A DNA stretch of 5,320 nucleotides from assembly GCA_012511245.1 (NCBI GenBank), contig JAAZGM010000292.1, positions 1-5,320 on the forward strand. The letters are read 5' to 3'. Within the stretch, counting starts at the first letter, position 1. Each line of letters opens with the position of its first letter. Origin of the DNA: Methanomicrobiales archaeon (GTDB taxonomy: Archaea; Halobacteriota; Methanomicrobia; Methanomicrobiales; Methanoculleaceae). The notes under the pieces were generated by a model. The model saw nothing but the letters and a program-made list of their open reading frames with translations. It was not told where the DNA came from and did not search any database. The translations under genes were made by a program, and so were the position numbers. Below, one piece after another: positions 1-5,220 of the stretch.

Positions 1-158
1 CGGGCAAGCGCCGCCGCCAGATCGATCCCGGCCGGATCGATGATCCCGCTTCGTGAATCGGCAAGCCCGGTGACGATGATATCGAGGTCTTTTGCAAGGA
101 GCGCTCGTGCAATACCCCGGCCGACGGACCCAAACCCCAGGATGGCGATCCGCATCAT
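1..158 (-). CDS. hom: Homoserine dehydrogenase, N-terminal part (runs off left edge)
   Basis: Only the first 52 codons are visible. The protein begins MMRIAILGFGSVGRGIARAL, a beta strand followed by a GxGxxG-type Rossmann loop that binds NAD(P), and continues into a second strand ending in GLADSRSG, as in archaeal homoserine dehydrogenases. The enzyme reduces aspartate semialdehyde to homoserine in the threonine/methionine branch, in the cytoplasm. The first ATG (158-156) overlaps the TGA of the upstream ACT-domain gene as ATGA. A second in-frame ATG (155-153) sits at a better distance (7 bases) from the GGAGG ribosome site inside the end of the ACT gene, so either could be the true start. 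The coupling to an ACT-domain gene supports homoserine dehydrogenase over other Rossmann dehydrogenases. The catalytic domain lies outside the window, so the call rests on the N-terminus plus context. Confidence 0.82.
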   Translation of the reverse strand, partial: MMRIAILGFGSVGRGIARALLAKDLDIIVTGLADSRSGIIDPAGIDLAAALA

Positions 159-643
159 GCCTCCTCCAGGGGTTCGATGACGAGGAGGTTCTTCTGCTCC
201 GCGACGCCGCGCAGGATCCTGAGCGCTTTCTTCATCTCTTCGCGGGTGGTCGAACGGATGATGATGCGGGCAGAAGAGGGGGCGTTGATGGCCGGCATGG
301 CAAGCGAGAGTTCCGTCACCTCGGCCGAGCCGGTCCTGTCGATCTGATCGACGGTATCGGAGAGATCCGTGTGCATCAGGTGCCCGATCACGATCAGCGT
401 ACACTCATAGAGGAGTCGTTCTTCATCGATTCGCACGACGTTGACGCCCTGAGCCCGGAACATCTCAAGGAGCCGTGCAAGGCGCCCTTCGGGGAGCTCC
501 AGGACGATCTGAACGTCCAGCGCCTCCGTTGTCGCCGACGTCTCCCTCTGGTGGATGACCGCGATGATATTTCCTCCGACGGCCGAGATCGGCTGGAGGG
601 CTGCAACCAGCTGCCCGGGCTGGTCCCTCATCTCGAGCTTCAT
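155..643 (-). CDS. ACT-domain amino-acid-binding regulatory protein
   Basis: A 162-residue protein with no catalytic domain. Residues 1-75 form a recognisable ACT domain: the first strand, then DQPGQL (7-12), a helix and GGNI (23-26), the classical ligand-binding turn between strand 1 and helix 1. Residues 80-162 look like a second ACT-like beta-alpha-beta unit ending in a strand VIEPLEEA. ACT domains bind small ligands, usually amino acids, and control enzymes of their synthesis. The gene overlaps hom by four bases (ATGA), so the likely role is as a separate regulatory subunit or sensor for homoserine dehydrogenase, with threonine or methionine as plausible ligands (inference). The ATG at 643 was chosen because the ACT fold begins there and an AGGT lies five bases upstream. 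The frame stays open to 727, but those 28 extra residues do not look like part of the domain. Confidence 0.85.
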   Translation of the reverse strand: MKLEMRDQPGQLVAALQPISAVGGNIIAVIHQRETSATTEALDVQIVLELPEGRLARLLEMFRAQGVNVVRIDEERLLYECTLIVIGHLMHTDLSDTVDQIDRTGSAEVTELSLAMPAINAPSSARIIIRSTTREEMKKALRILRGVAEQKNLLVIEPLEEA

Positions 644-750
644 TGATACCTGCAAAAAACCACCTGCTGAATGGTTGACCTGCCGGAGTGATAAGCCTTG
701 TACATTCCCCTGCCGGGGTGAGAGCAAAAAAATGGTACAGCCGGGTGGGG
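644..750 (-). promoter_or_regulatory. Intergenic region: candidate ACT-hom promoter with paired direct repeats
   Basis: This gap separates the DUF169 stop codon from the ACT start codon. On the minus strand a weak TATA-like element (GGCTTATCA, 690-698) lies about 50 bases upstream of the ACT start. Two near-identical 13-mers, CCTGCCGGAGTGA (679-691) and CCTGCCGGGGTGA (709-721) on the plus strand, flank it exactly 30 bases apart, with one mismatch. That arrangement would suit a dimeric regulator binding one face of the helix across the promoter. Promoter position and regulator are inferred. Confidence 0.35.
726..732 (-). terminator. Oligo-T tract, probable archaeal terminator for the DUF169 gene
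   Basis: Seven consecutive T residues on the minus strand, about 19 bases past the TAA of the DUF169 gene. Archaeal RNA polymerase commonly terminates at such T-runs without needing a hairpin. The position also fits separation of DUF169 transcription from the ACT-hom unit downstream. Confidence 0.45.
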
Positions 751-1467
751 TTACTTTATCGACCCTGGTGCGGCGGTGACGATCGGGAGCGCCCGGGCGA
801 ACTCAGGAAGGAGTTCGGCAGGGATGCCCATGACAAGTTCGTTGTCCTCGATCCCGGAGAACTTGCGCGAACCGTCGCACCCGAGCGAGTAGTTGATCTT
901 CCCCGAGAGGTAGGGCAGCGCGGTCGCATCTGCGCAGACCGACTGAATCCCCGCCATAGAGGACTCGATCCGTCCGCCGAGCAGGTAGAGGGTCGTCTGC
1001 GCAAGTTTCAGCATCGCCCGGGGTTCGGTGACGATGACAACGACATGCGGGTCAAACGGCGTCTTCTCAAGCGGCGCGTAGACGGTTGCGTAGGTCTCGA
1101 GCTCCGGAACATGCGGCACCCGCTGGATCGTCCGCATGCAGGAAGCCCAGCTCTCGAACTTGCCGAGTTTGTAGTAGAACTCGCCGGTTTTGAGGCTTTT
1201 TGTGAGTTCTTTCAGCCCGAGAGCCCAGGCGCCGCCCATACAGATGTGTTTTTCGGCGGTCGCGTAGAAGATCTCGCCGTTCAGTCGCGCCCTGCTGATC
1301 ATCTGGCAGTGGCGGACGCTCTCAGCGATCGGCTCGACCCCCTCGGGGATACCCCGGGCATCTTTTGCGAGTTTCACCGCGACGGGCGAGCCCCGCAGGT
1401 CAAGGGTTTTCTTGAACGTCTCTGCAATCTCCGCATAGGAGTATTCAGTGCGCATCTGGTCTTCCAT
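751..1467 (-). CDS. DUF169 family protein
   Basis: A 238-residue protein resembling the DUF169 family, common in methanogens and anaerobes and without an established biochemical function. Recognisable family segments are the N-terminal LRGSPVAVKL (24-33), VRHCQMISRAR (51-61) followed by HICMGGAWALGL (74-85), a central strand VVVIVTEP (142-149), and SLGCDGSRKF (194-203) near the C-terminus. Cysteines fall at 54, 76, 110, 178 and 197, several of them inside these conserved-looking segments, so metal or redox-group binding is possible but unproven. There is no signal peptide or membrane segment. The ATG at 1467 was preferred because a GGAAGTGA ribosome site lies eight bases upstream. The open frame reaches a GTG at 1509, but that lies within the predicted promoter. 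It appears to be a single-gene unit with its own TATA box and a T7 terminator. Confidence 0.8.
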   Translation of the reverse strand: MEDQMRTEYSYAEIAETFKKTLDLRGSPVAVKLAKDARGIPEGVEPIAESVRHCQMISRARLNGEIFYATAEKHICMGGAWALGLKELTKSLKTGEFYYKLGKFESWASCMRTIQRVPHVPELETYATVYAPLEKTPFDPHVVVIVTEPRAMLKLAQTTLYLLGGRIESSMAGIQSVCADATALPYLSGKINYSLGCDGSRKFSGIEDNELVMGIPAELLPEFARALPIVTAAPGSIK

Positions 1468-1510
1468 GATTGTGTTCACTTCCTCTGTGAAGATAATCCG
1501 CGCAACCACT

Positions 1511-1522
1511 CATAAATTCTTT
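1511..1522 (-). promoter_or_regulatory. TATA box with BRE for the DUF169 gene
   Basis: On the minus strand the sequence reads AAAGAATTTATG: a purine-rich BRE-like stretch followed by a TTTATG TATA-like box, in a locally AT-rich gap. Counting about 26 bases downstream puts the transcript start near 1488, leaving a leader of about 20 bases that carries the GGAAGTGA ribosome site. This suggests DUF169 is transcribed separately from the upstream NAD kinase, though read-through cannot be excluded because no T-run follows the NAD kinase stop. Confidence 0.5.
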
Positions 1523-1541
1523 GTTTGGGATATCAGGAGGG

Positions 1542-2354
1542 TTAGAGGTTGCGCAGTTTGCGGTTCACCTTCTCAAAGAACGGTTTATCGGTATAGACAA
1601 AGAGAGCAGGCTGATCCGACCGCTTAACCGTGAGGGTAGCCTCTCTCTCCAGTTCAAACGTTGTCTGTCCATCGATGACGAGGTGTGCCGGTTTCTCGGT
1701 CTCAAGGGTGATCTCAAGGTTCCTCCGGGTGCTGATGAGGTGTGGGCGCGATGAGAGCATGTAGGGTGCGAGCGGGACGAGGAGATATCCCTCGATCTGC
1801 GGGTCGACGATCGGTCCTCCTGCGCTCATGGCGTAGGCGGTCGATCCGGTCGGTGTCGATATGAGAAGGCCGTCCGCCCGGAACCGCTCTGCAGGCGTCC
1901 CATCGACGTAGACGCCGAACCGGAGCATCTTTGCCGGGCGGTCGGTGACGACGAGCCCCTCGTTGAGGGCGTCCCCGAAGTGCCTCCCGTCGACGGAGAG
2001 GTTGACCCGGAGCCTCTGTTCGACCTGGAACCCACCTTCGTGGGCGGCAAAGAACGCATGCGCCTCGTCGGGCTCCAGATCCGCGAGGAACCCGACCTCG
2101 CCCCAGTTGATCCCGAGCACCGGGATCTGTCTCTTCATCTGGTTGATCGTGAGAAGGACTGATCCGTCGCCGCCGACGACCACGACCATGTCGCCGTCGA
2201 TCTTCTCGAATCTGACGCCATCCTCACCGAGACACCTGGCCGTGCCCCGTTCAAGAACGACGTCGTGCCCGAGATCTTCGAGGTCACGAGCGAGGCCGGA
2301 GGTGTAACGGAGCGCATCGACGTCATCGATACGCGATACCAGCACGATCTTCAT
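1542..2354 (-). CDS. nadK: NAD kinase (ATP or polyphosphate:NAD 2'-phosphotransferase)
   Basis: A 270-residue cytoplasmic enzyme that phosphorylates NAD to NADP. The family's hallmarks are in order: GGDGS at 61-65 (catalytic Asp63 and nucleotide loop) after the strand MVVVV; LGINWGEVGFL (80-90), corresponding to the usual GxNxGxLGFL; NEG at 131-133 (NAD-ribose binding); and ADGLLISTPTGSTAYAMSAG from 160, the most conserved stretch of the family. Length is normal. The start ATG at 2354 lies seven bases after the stop of the IMPase-family gene. An AGGTGAT ribosome site overlaps that stop codon, so the two are translationally adjacent and almost certainly one transcript. In Methanocaldococcus jannaschii the same two domains are fused in one protein (MJ0917), with NADP phosphatase and NAD kinase activities. 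Confidence 0.95.
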   Translation of the reverse strand: MKIVLVSRIDDVDALRYTSGLARDLEDLGHDVVLERGTARCLGEDGVRFEKIDGDMVVVVGGDGSVLLTINQMKRQIPVLGINWGEVGFLADLEPDEAHAFFAAHEGGFQVEQRLRVNLSVDGRHFGDALNEGLVVTDRPAKMLRFGVYVDGTPAERFRADGLLISTPTGSTAYAMSAGGPIVDPQIEGYLLVPLAPYMLSSRPHLISTRRNLEITLETEKPAHLVIDGQTTFELEREATLTVKRSDQPALFVYTDKPFFEKVNRKLRNL

Positions 2355-2361
2355 CTCTCCA

Positions 2362-3138
2362 TCACCTCAGGTACTCGATGACCTTGTTGTGGAGGATCCC
2401 GTTCGTGGCGATGAGGTTTCGGCCGACCGATACTTCATCGGGGAAGATAAGGGGATTTCCCTCGATATCCGAGACCATACCACCTGCTTCCTCACAGACC
2501 AGCATCCCGGCCGCTGCATCGGTGACGCGGAGCGTCCCCCGGACATCGACGAAACCGTCGATGCGGCCGCACCCGACGTAGCAGAGTTCGAGTGCCGATG
2601 CACCGAGGAGGCGCCAACGCCGGATCTGCCGGTTGATCCCGAGCACACGGGTCGGGTCGAACTTCCGGCCGTAGACGCTCATGGCGCTCTCTTCAAGGAG
2701 CGCCGTCCCCGAGACATGGATGGGGTGCCCGTCAAGGAAAGCACCCTGCCCTCTGACGGCGTGAAACGTCTCACCTGTGGCGAGGTTCTGGACGTATCCG
2801 GCCTGGACGATCCCTCCATTCGCATATGCTATGGAGAGGGCGTAAAACGGTATCCCGACCACGGCGTTATAGGTGCCGTCGACCGGGTCGAGGAAGATGG
2901 TGCCGCTCTCCCCGCTCATATCGGCGCACCCGAGTTCTTCGCTGATCAGGCGGCGGCAGAACGGGTGGTGCGTGAAGTAGTCTACGATGATATCCTCCGC
3001 GACCTGGTCAATCAGCTTCGTGGGCGAGCCGTCCGCGCCCATCTTGACACAATCCCCCGCCTCCGGCGTTCCAACCATACCCGCCACGGCATCCCGAACG
3101 GCTCCCGCCACATCCTCGCATGCCCGGATGAAGTCCAT
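2362..3138 (-). CDS. Inositol-monophosphatase-family phosphatase (NADP phosphatase / FBPase / IMPase)
   Basis: A 258-residue member of the lithium-sensitive IMPase/FBPase fold. Visible metal and catalytic motifs are DGSPTKLID (36-44), SEE (66-68), LDPVDGT (83-89) and VTDAAAGMLV from 205, where the family normally has WDxAAG; Asp207 is the conserved ligand. Archaeal members often hydrolyse several substrates: inositol-1-phosphate, fructose-1,6-bisphosphate and, in MJ0917, NADP. Its position directly upstream of NAD kinase, in the same order as the MJ0917 fusion, favours a role in NADP dephosphorylation, but gluconeogenic FBPase activity is equally compatible with sequence alone. The ATG at 3138 has GAGG eight bases upstream; the codon before it (TTG, 3141) could extend the protein by one residue but is less likely. 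It is the first gene of the minus-strand operon. Confidence 0.92.
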   Translation of the reverse strand: MDFIRACEDVAGAVRDAVAGMVGTPEAGDCVKMGADGSPTKLIDQVAEDIIVDYFTHHPFCRRLISEELGCADMSGESGTIFLDPVDGTYNAVVGIPFYALSIAYANGGIVQAGYVQNLATGETFHAVRGQGAFLDGHPIHVSGTALLEESAMSVYGRKFDPTRVLGINRQIRRWRLLGASALELCYVGCGRIDGFVDVRGTLRVTDAAAGMLVCEEAGGMVSDIEGNPLIFPDEVSVGRNLIATNGILHNKVIEYLR

Positions 3139-3229
3139 CAATGTTTCCTCGCCCCTGCCTTTTATTCTACGGTGTATTTATGTACTGTAATCCAGATACA
3201 TTAATCACGCGTTTATCGAGTGAGACAAT
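3139..3229. promoter_or_regulatory. Divergent promoter region between the IMPase-NAD kinase operon and the aIF5A-speB operon
   Basis: A 91-base AT-rich gap between divergent genes. On the minus strand TACATAAATACACC (3171-3184) is a good TATA candidate; a start about 26 bases downstream would leave a leader of roughly 14 bases holding the GAGG of the IMPase gene. For aIF5A, candidates on the plus strand are TTTATG in the same element (3177-3182) and TTAATC (3201-3206); the latter would give a nearly leaderless transcript. TGTA and TACA half-sites (3187-3200, TGTA-N6/7-TACA) lie between them. Which TATA is used cannot be settled from sequence. Confidence 0.5.
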
Positions 3230-3607
3230 ATGAAGGAACAGACTGAAGTTGGGAAACTAAAAGAAGGACGGTACGTCGTCGTAGATGATGAGCCTTGCAG
3301 GATTGTCTCCATCGCTATCTCCAAGCCCGGAAAGCACGGGGCGGCAAAGTCCCGCATCGACTGCATCGGCATATTTGATGGTGTCAAGCGCTCGATCGTC
3401 CAGCCGGTCTCGGCAAAGACCTACGTGCCCATCGTGGAGAGGAAGACTGCGCAGGTCATATCGATCGCCGGCACGACCGTTCAGCTCATGGACGTCAAGG
3501 ACTTTGAGATGTTCGAGCTCAATGTGGCTGAGGAGCAGGCCGCCGATCTCGAGCCGGGTAAAGAGATCGCCTACATAGCAGCCCTGGGTAAGAAGAAGCT
3601 TGAGTGA
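3230..3607 (+). CDS. eif5A: Translation factor aIF5A (hypusine-containing)
   Basis: A 125-residue archaeal IF5A, the homologue of eukaryotic eIF5A and bacterial EF-P, which binds the ribosomal E/P region and relieves stalling on difficult sequences such as polyproline. The N-terminal SH3-like domain (1-65) carries the modification loop SKPGKHGAAK (31-40), in which Lys35 is the residue converted to deoxyhypusine or hypusine. The C-terminal OB-fold domain (about 70-125) includes VQLMDVKDFEMFEL, typical of the family. Length is normal. The ATG follows a weak GAGTGA. Its stop codon lies 25 bases before the probable speB start, so the two genes form an operon in which one product needs the polyamine chemistry of the other. 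Confidence 0.96.
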   Translation: MKEQTEVGKLKEGRYVVVDDEPCRIVSIAISKPGKHGAAKSRIDCIGIFDGVKRSIVQPVSAKTYVPIVERKTAQVISIAGTTVQLMDVKDFEMFELNVAEEQAADLEPGKEIAYIAALGKKKLE

Positions 3608-3632
3608 CCTGTTCTGGCTCTCGAAGACGGGC

Positions 3633-4484
3633 ATGCACGAGCTTGCCCATTCTCATTTTGCGGATGCGGATGCGTCGTATGAGGATGCCCGTTACGCTAT
3701 CTTCGGCGTGCCTTACGACGGCACGACGTCGTTTCGGCCGGGGACGCGCTTTGGGCCCCGGGCGATCCGGGAGATCTCGTTCAACTTCGAGTCCTACGAC
3801 CCTGCGACGGGGATGGATCTCTACGATATCCCGGTGACGGATCTCGGTGATCTCGCGGTCTCCCGATTGCCGGAGGATCTGGTCGGCCAGGTCGCCGATG
3901 TCGCGGGGGATATCGTCCGCGACGGGAAGGTTCCGGTGATGCTCGGCGGCGAGCATACCGCGACGGTCGGCGCGGTCAGGGCGGTGGAACCGGATGTCTA
4001 CGTCGTCTGCGACGCGCACCTCGACCTCCGGGACGAACTCGACGGGACGCCCTACAGCCACGGGTGCGTCACCCGGCGGGTTCTTGATACGGTCGCGGAT
4101 GTCGTCATCATCGGCGCCCGGAGCGGCGATCGCGAGCAGTTCGAGGTTGCGGCGGAGAGGACGCAATTGTATACCGCAGATACGGTGCGGGAACGCGGGA
4201 TCGCCGCCGTCCTCCAGGAAGTCCGGGAGCATATCAGAGAACGGCGGGTCTATCTCTCGATCGATGCCGATGCGATCGACTGCTGCCTCACCCCCGGCCT
4301 CGGGACGCCCGAGCCGTTCGGGATGACGCCGCTCGAGGTCCGGGAGGTGGTGCGAACCCTTGCGCCGTATGCCGCGGGGTTCGATTATGTCGAGGTCGCA
4401 CCGTTCGATTCCGGGCAGACAGCGGCGGTGGCGGCGCAGATGGTGCGTGAGTTTATTGTAAGGCACTGGATTGCGGGGCGGTGA
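3633..4484 (+). CDS. speB: Agmatinase / agmatinase-like ureohydrolase
   Basis: A 283-residue member of the arginase/agmatinase family, which cleaves agmatine to putrescine and urea with two Mn ions. All six metal ligands are present: His108 in GGEH, Asp127/His129/Asp131 in CDAHLDL, and Asp211/Asp213 in SIDADAID. Other family segments are GVPYDGTTSFRPGTRFGP (25-42) and GLGTPEPFGM (222-231). The usual DP after the last motif is replaced by DCC (216-218), and GTGTPEPGG reads GLGTPEPFG. The ATG at 3633 matches where the family's homology begins; a TTG at 3600, overlapping the aIF5A stop, would add 11 residues that do not look like the family, and neither start has a strong ribosome site. In Haloferax volcanii an agmatinase gene next to aIF5A has been linked to deoxyhypusine formation through agmatine, so the true substrate may be an aminopropyl-agmatine form. 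Confidence 0.92.
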   Translation: MHELAHSHFADADASYEDARYAIFGVPYDGTTSFRPGTRFGPRAIREISFNFESYDPATGMDLYDIPVTDLGDLAVSRLPEDLVGQVADVAGDIVRDGKVPVMLGGEHTATVGAVRAVEPDVYVVCDAHLDLRDELDGTPYSHGCVTRRVLDTVADVVIIGARSGDREQFEVAAERTQLYTADTVRERGIAAVLQEVREHIRERRVYLSIDADAIDCCLTPGLGTPEPFGMTPLEVREVVRTLAPYAAGFDYVEVAPFDSGQTAAVAAQMVREFIVRHWIAGR

Positions 4485-4517
4485 AGGGGTCGGGTTTTCT
4501 GGTGTCCCGGCGGAGTG

Positions 4518-4577
4518 CCCCCTCTCGACGATCCGGGTTTATGTCTCACGGCCTCCATTCCCCGGCATGAGAGGGGG
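4518..4577. repeat. Nested inverted repeat, possible bidirectional terminator or structured RNA
   Basis: CCCCCTCTC (4518-4526) is perfectly complementary to GAGAGGGGG (4569-4577), giving nine paired bases. Inside, CCGGG (4533-4537) pairs with CCCGG (4561-4565). The element lies 33 bases after the speB stop on one side and two bases before the stop of the minus-strand small ORF on the other. A role in ending or protecting convergent transcripts is plausible but inferred. Confidence 0.45.
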
Positions 4578-4578
4578 A

Positions 4579-4692
4579 TCAATCGGCGTTCTTGAGGGAC
4601 GCTCTGATGGACCCCGGTCGGGAACCCGCCCAACCCGGAGAACACGTCAGCCTCTCTTGCTGGTTCTCCTCGCGGACAAGTTTCAGTTCCAT
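4579..4692 (-). CDS. Possible small protein of 37 residues
   Basis: The frame starts with ATG at 4692, preceded by a strong GGAGGGA ribosome site seven bases upstream; this is the main reason to take it seriously. The product starts MELKLVREENQQERLTC, a charged, probably helical segment, and continues into a Gly/Ser/Pro-rich tail ending SLKNAD. I recognise no family. A TATA-like CCATAATAG (minus strand, about 4740-4750) lies at a workable distance upstream. The hairpin at 4637-4669 falls inside it, so the sequence may instead be a non-coding RNA whose frame is open by chance; GC-rich DNA often gives such frames. Confidence 0.3.
   Translation of the reverse strand: MELKLVREENQQERLTCSPGWAGSRPGSIRASLKNAD
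4637..4669. repeat. Strong hairpin with an 11-bp interrupted stem
   Basis: GGAGAAC (4637-4643) pairs with GTTCTCC (4663-4669), and CAGC (4648-4651) with GCTG (4659-4662). A four-base bulge (ACGT) on one side and a seven-base loop (CTCTCTT) complete the structure. There is no T-run directly after it on either strand, so a bacterial-style terminator is unlikely; it looks more like part of a structured RNA or a protein-binding site. Confidence 0.5.
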
Positions 4693-4777
4693 GCAGCTCC
4701 CTCCGGGACACGCGATCTTTTCGTAGATGCCCGGAGCAGTAACTATTATGGTCGTATATCCACAACCACTCCGTTGT

Positions 4778-5095
4778 ATGCCATCGGTCAGGCGGCCGAT
4801 CATCCATGAGTTCGCGGCAAAGGCACGAGAGGCGTGCGGAGACGCAATAGAAGAGATCATACTCTTTGGCTCTGTGGCCCGGGGAGATGATCGGCCGGAC
4901 TCAGATATCGATATCCTCGTAATTACACCCAAAGAAGACTTTCGTCTTCGCGAATTCCTCACCGGGCTTGCTTTTGATCTGCTGATGCAGACGGGTGAGC
5001 GGATCTCGGTCAAGGTACTCTCCCGTGCCGATGTTGCGGCGCACCGACAGTACCCCTTTGTCAGAGGTGTTTTCCAGGACGGGGTGGCGGTGTGA
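4778..5095 (+). CDS. Minimal nucleotidyltransferase (MNT type, antitoxin-like)
   Basis: A protein of about 105 residues with the pol-beta-superfamily signature LFGSVARGDDRPDSDIDILV: GSVARG at 31-36 and the metal-binding Asp43 and Asp45 in DSDID. A third acidic residue, often found on a later strand, is not obvious; that strand reads ERISVKVLS. Short MNT proteins normally pair with a HEPN protein in toxin-antitoxin modules, where the MNT member adds nucleotides to a Tyr of the HEPN RNase toxin and silences it. No HEPN gene is visible here: 4579-4777 holds none, and downstream a tnpB begins one base past the stop. The start is uncertain: ATG 4778 gives the compact family form with no ribosome site, consistent with a near-leaderless transcript from TATTATGG (4744-4751). 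ATG 4748, about 10 bases after GGAG, would add 10 residues. Confidence 0.85.
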   Translation: MPSVRRPIIHEFAAKAREACGDAIEEIILFGSVARGDDRPDSDIDILVITPKEDFRLREFLTGLAFDLLMQTGERISVKVLSRADVAAHRQYPFVRGVFQDGVAV

Positions 5096-5220
5096 ACTAC
5101 CCCGCGCTCTCGGGCAGGGCTTCCTGCTTCATGGCCAACACTTGCACCACAGAGATGTGATGGAGAGGTCTTGGCTTCACAGGCTCGAAGGGCTGTTCCA
5201 TCCCCACGCGGTGAATATTC
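5076..5220 (-). ncRNA. Predicted omega RNA: scaffold from tnpB 3' end plus guide
   Basis: In TnpB systems the guide RNA scaffold is transcribed from the 3' end of tnpB and the right end, and the roughly 16 bases beyond the element form the guide. If the element ends with TTCAC at 5092, the guide is ACCGCCACCCCGTCCT (5091-5076, minus strand), which is the antisense of the last codons of the nucleotidyltransferase gene. The 5' limit of the RNA is a guess and no transcript is seen, so this rests on family knowledge and the inferred boundary. Confidence 0.3.

Larger units (their letters stand above)
4485..4747. other. Structured intergenic region between speB and the nucleotidyltransferase
   Basis: About 260 bases without a convincing conserved gene. 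It begins with a weak T-run (TTTT, 4494-4497) that may end speB transcripts. It then holds two inverted repeats (4518-4577 and 4637-4669, listed separately), one possible minus-strand small ORF (4579-4692), and TATA-like sequences near 4740-4760 that could serve the nucleotidyltransferase on the plus strand or the small ORF on the minus strand. Other open frames here (for instance 4471-4809 plus) lack ribosome sites and family resemblance. The two repeats raise the possibility of a structured RNA, on either strand. Confidence 0.4.

Noticed and set aside
688..1515. Plus-strand open frame (275 codons) opposite the DUF169 gene
   Set aside because: Shadow of a recognisable minus-strand family; no motif, promoter or ribosome site of its own.
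2389..3204. Plus-strand open frame (271 codons) opposite the IMPase-family gene
   Set aside because: The minus strand carries all IMPase catalytic motifs over the same span; the opposite frame has shadow-like composition.
3519..4466. Long minus-strand open frame (315 codons) opposite speB
   Set aside because: It lies antisense to a clear agmatinase, is very rich in Arg, Asp and Pro as expected from a shadow frame in GC-rich DNA, and shows no family motif or ribosome site.
4494..4500. TTTT run after speB as a definite terminator
   Set aside because: Four T residues are too few to call with confidence; mentioned only as part of the gap description.
4471..4809. Plus-strand frame of 112 codons across the speB end and the gap
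   Set aside because: It starts inside speB, has no ribosome site and no recognisable domain, and ends inside the nucleotidyltransferase in another frame.
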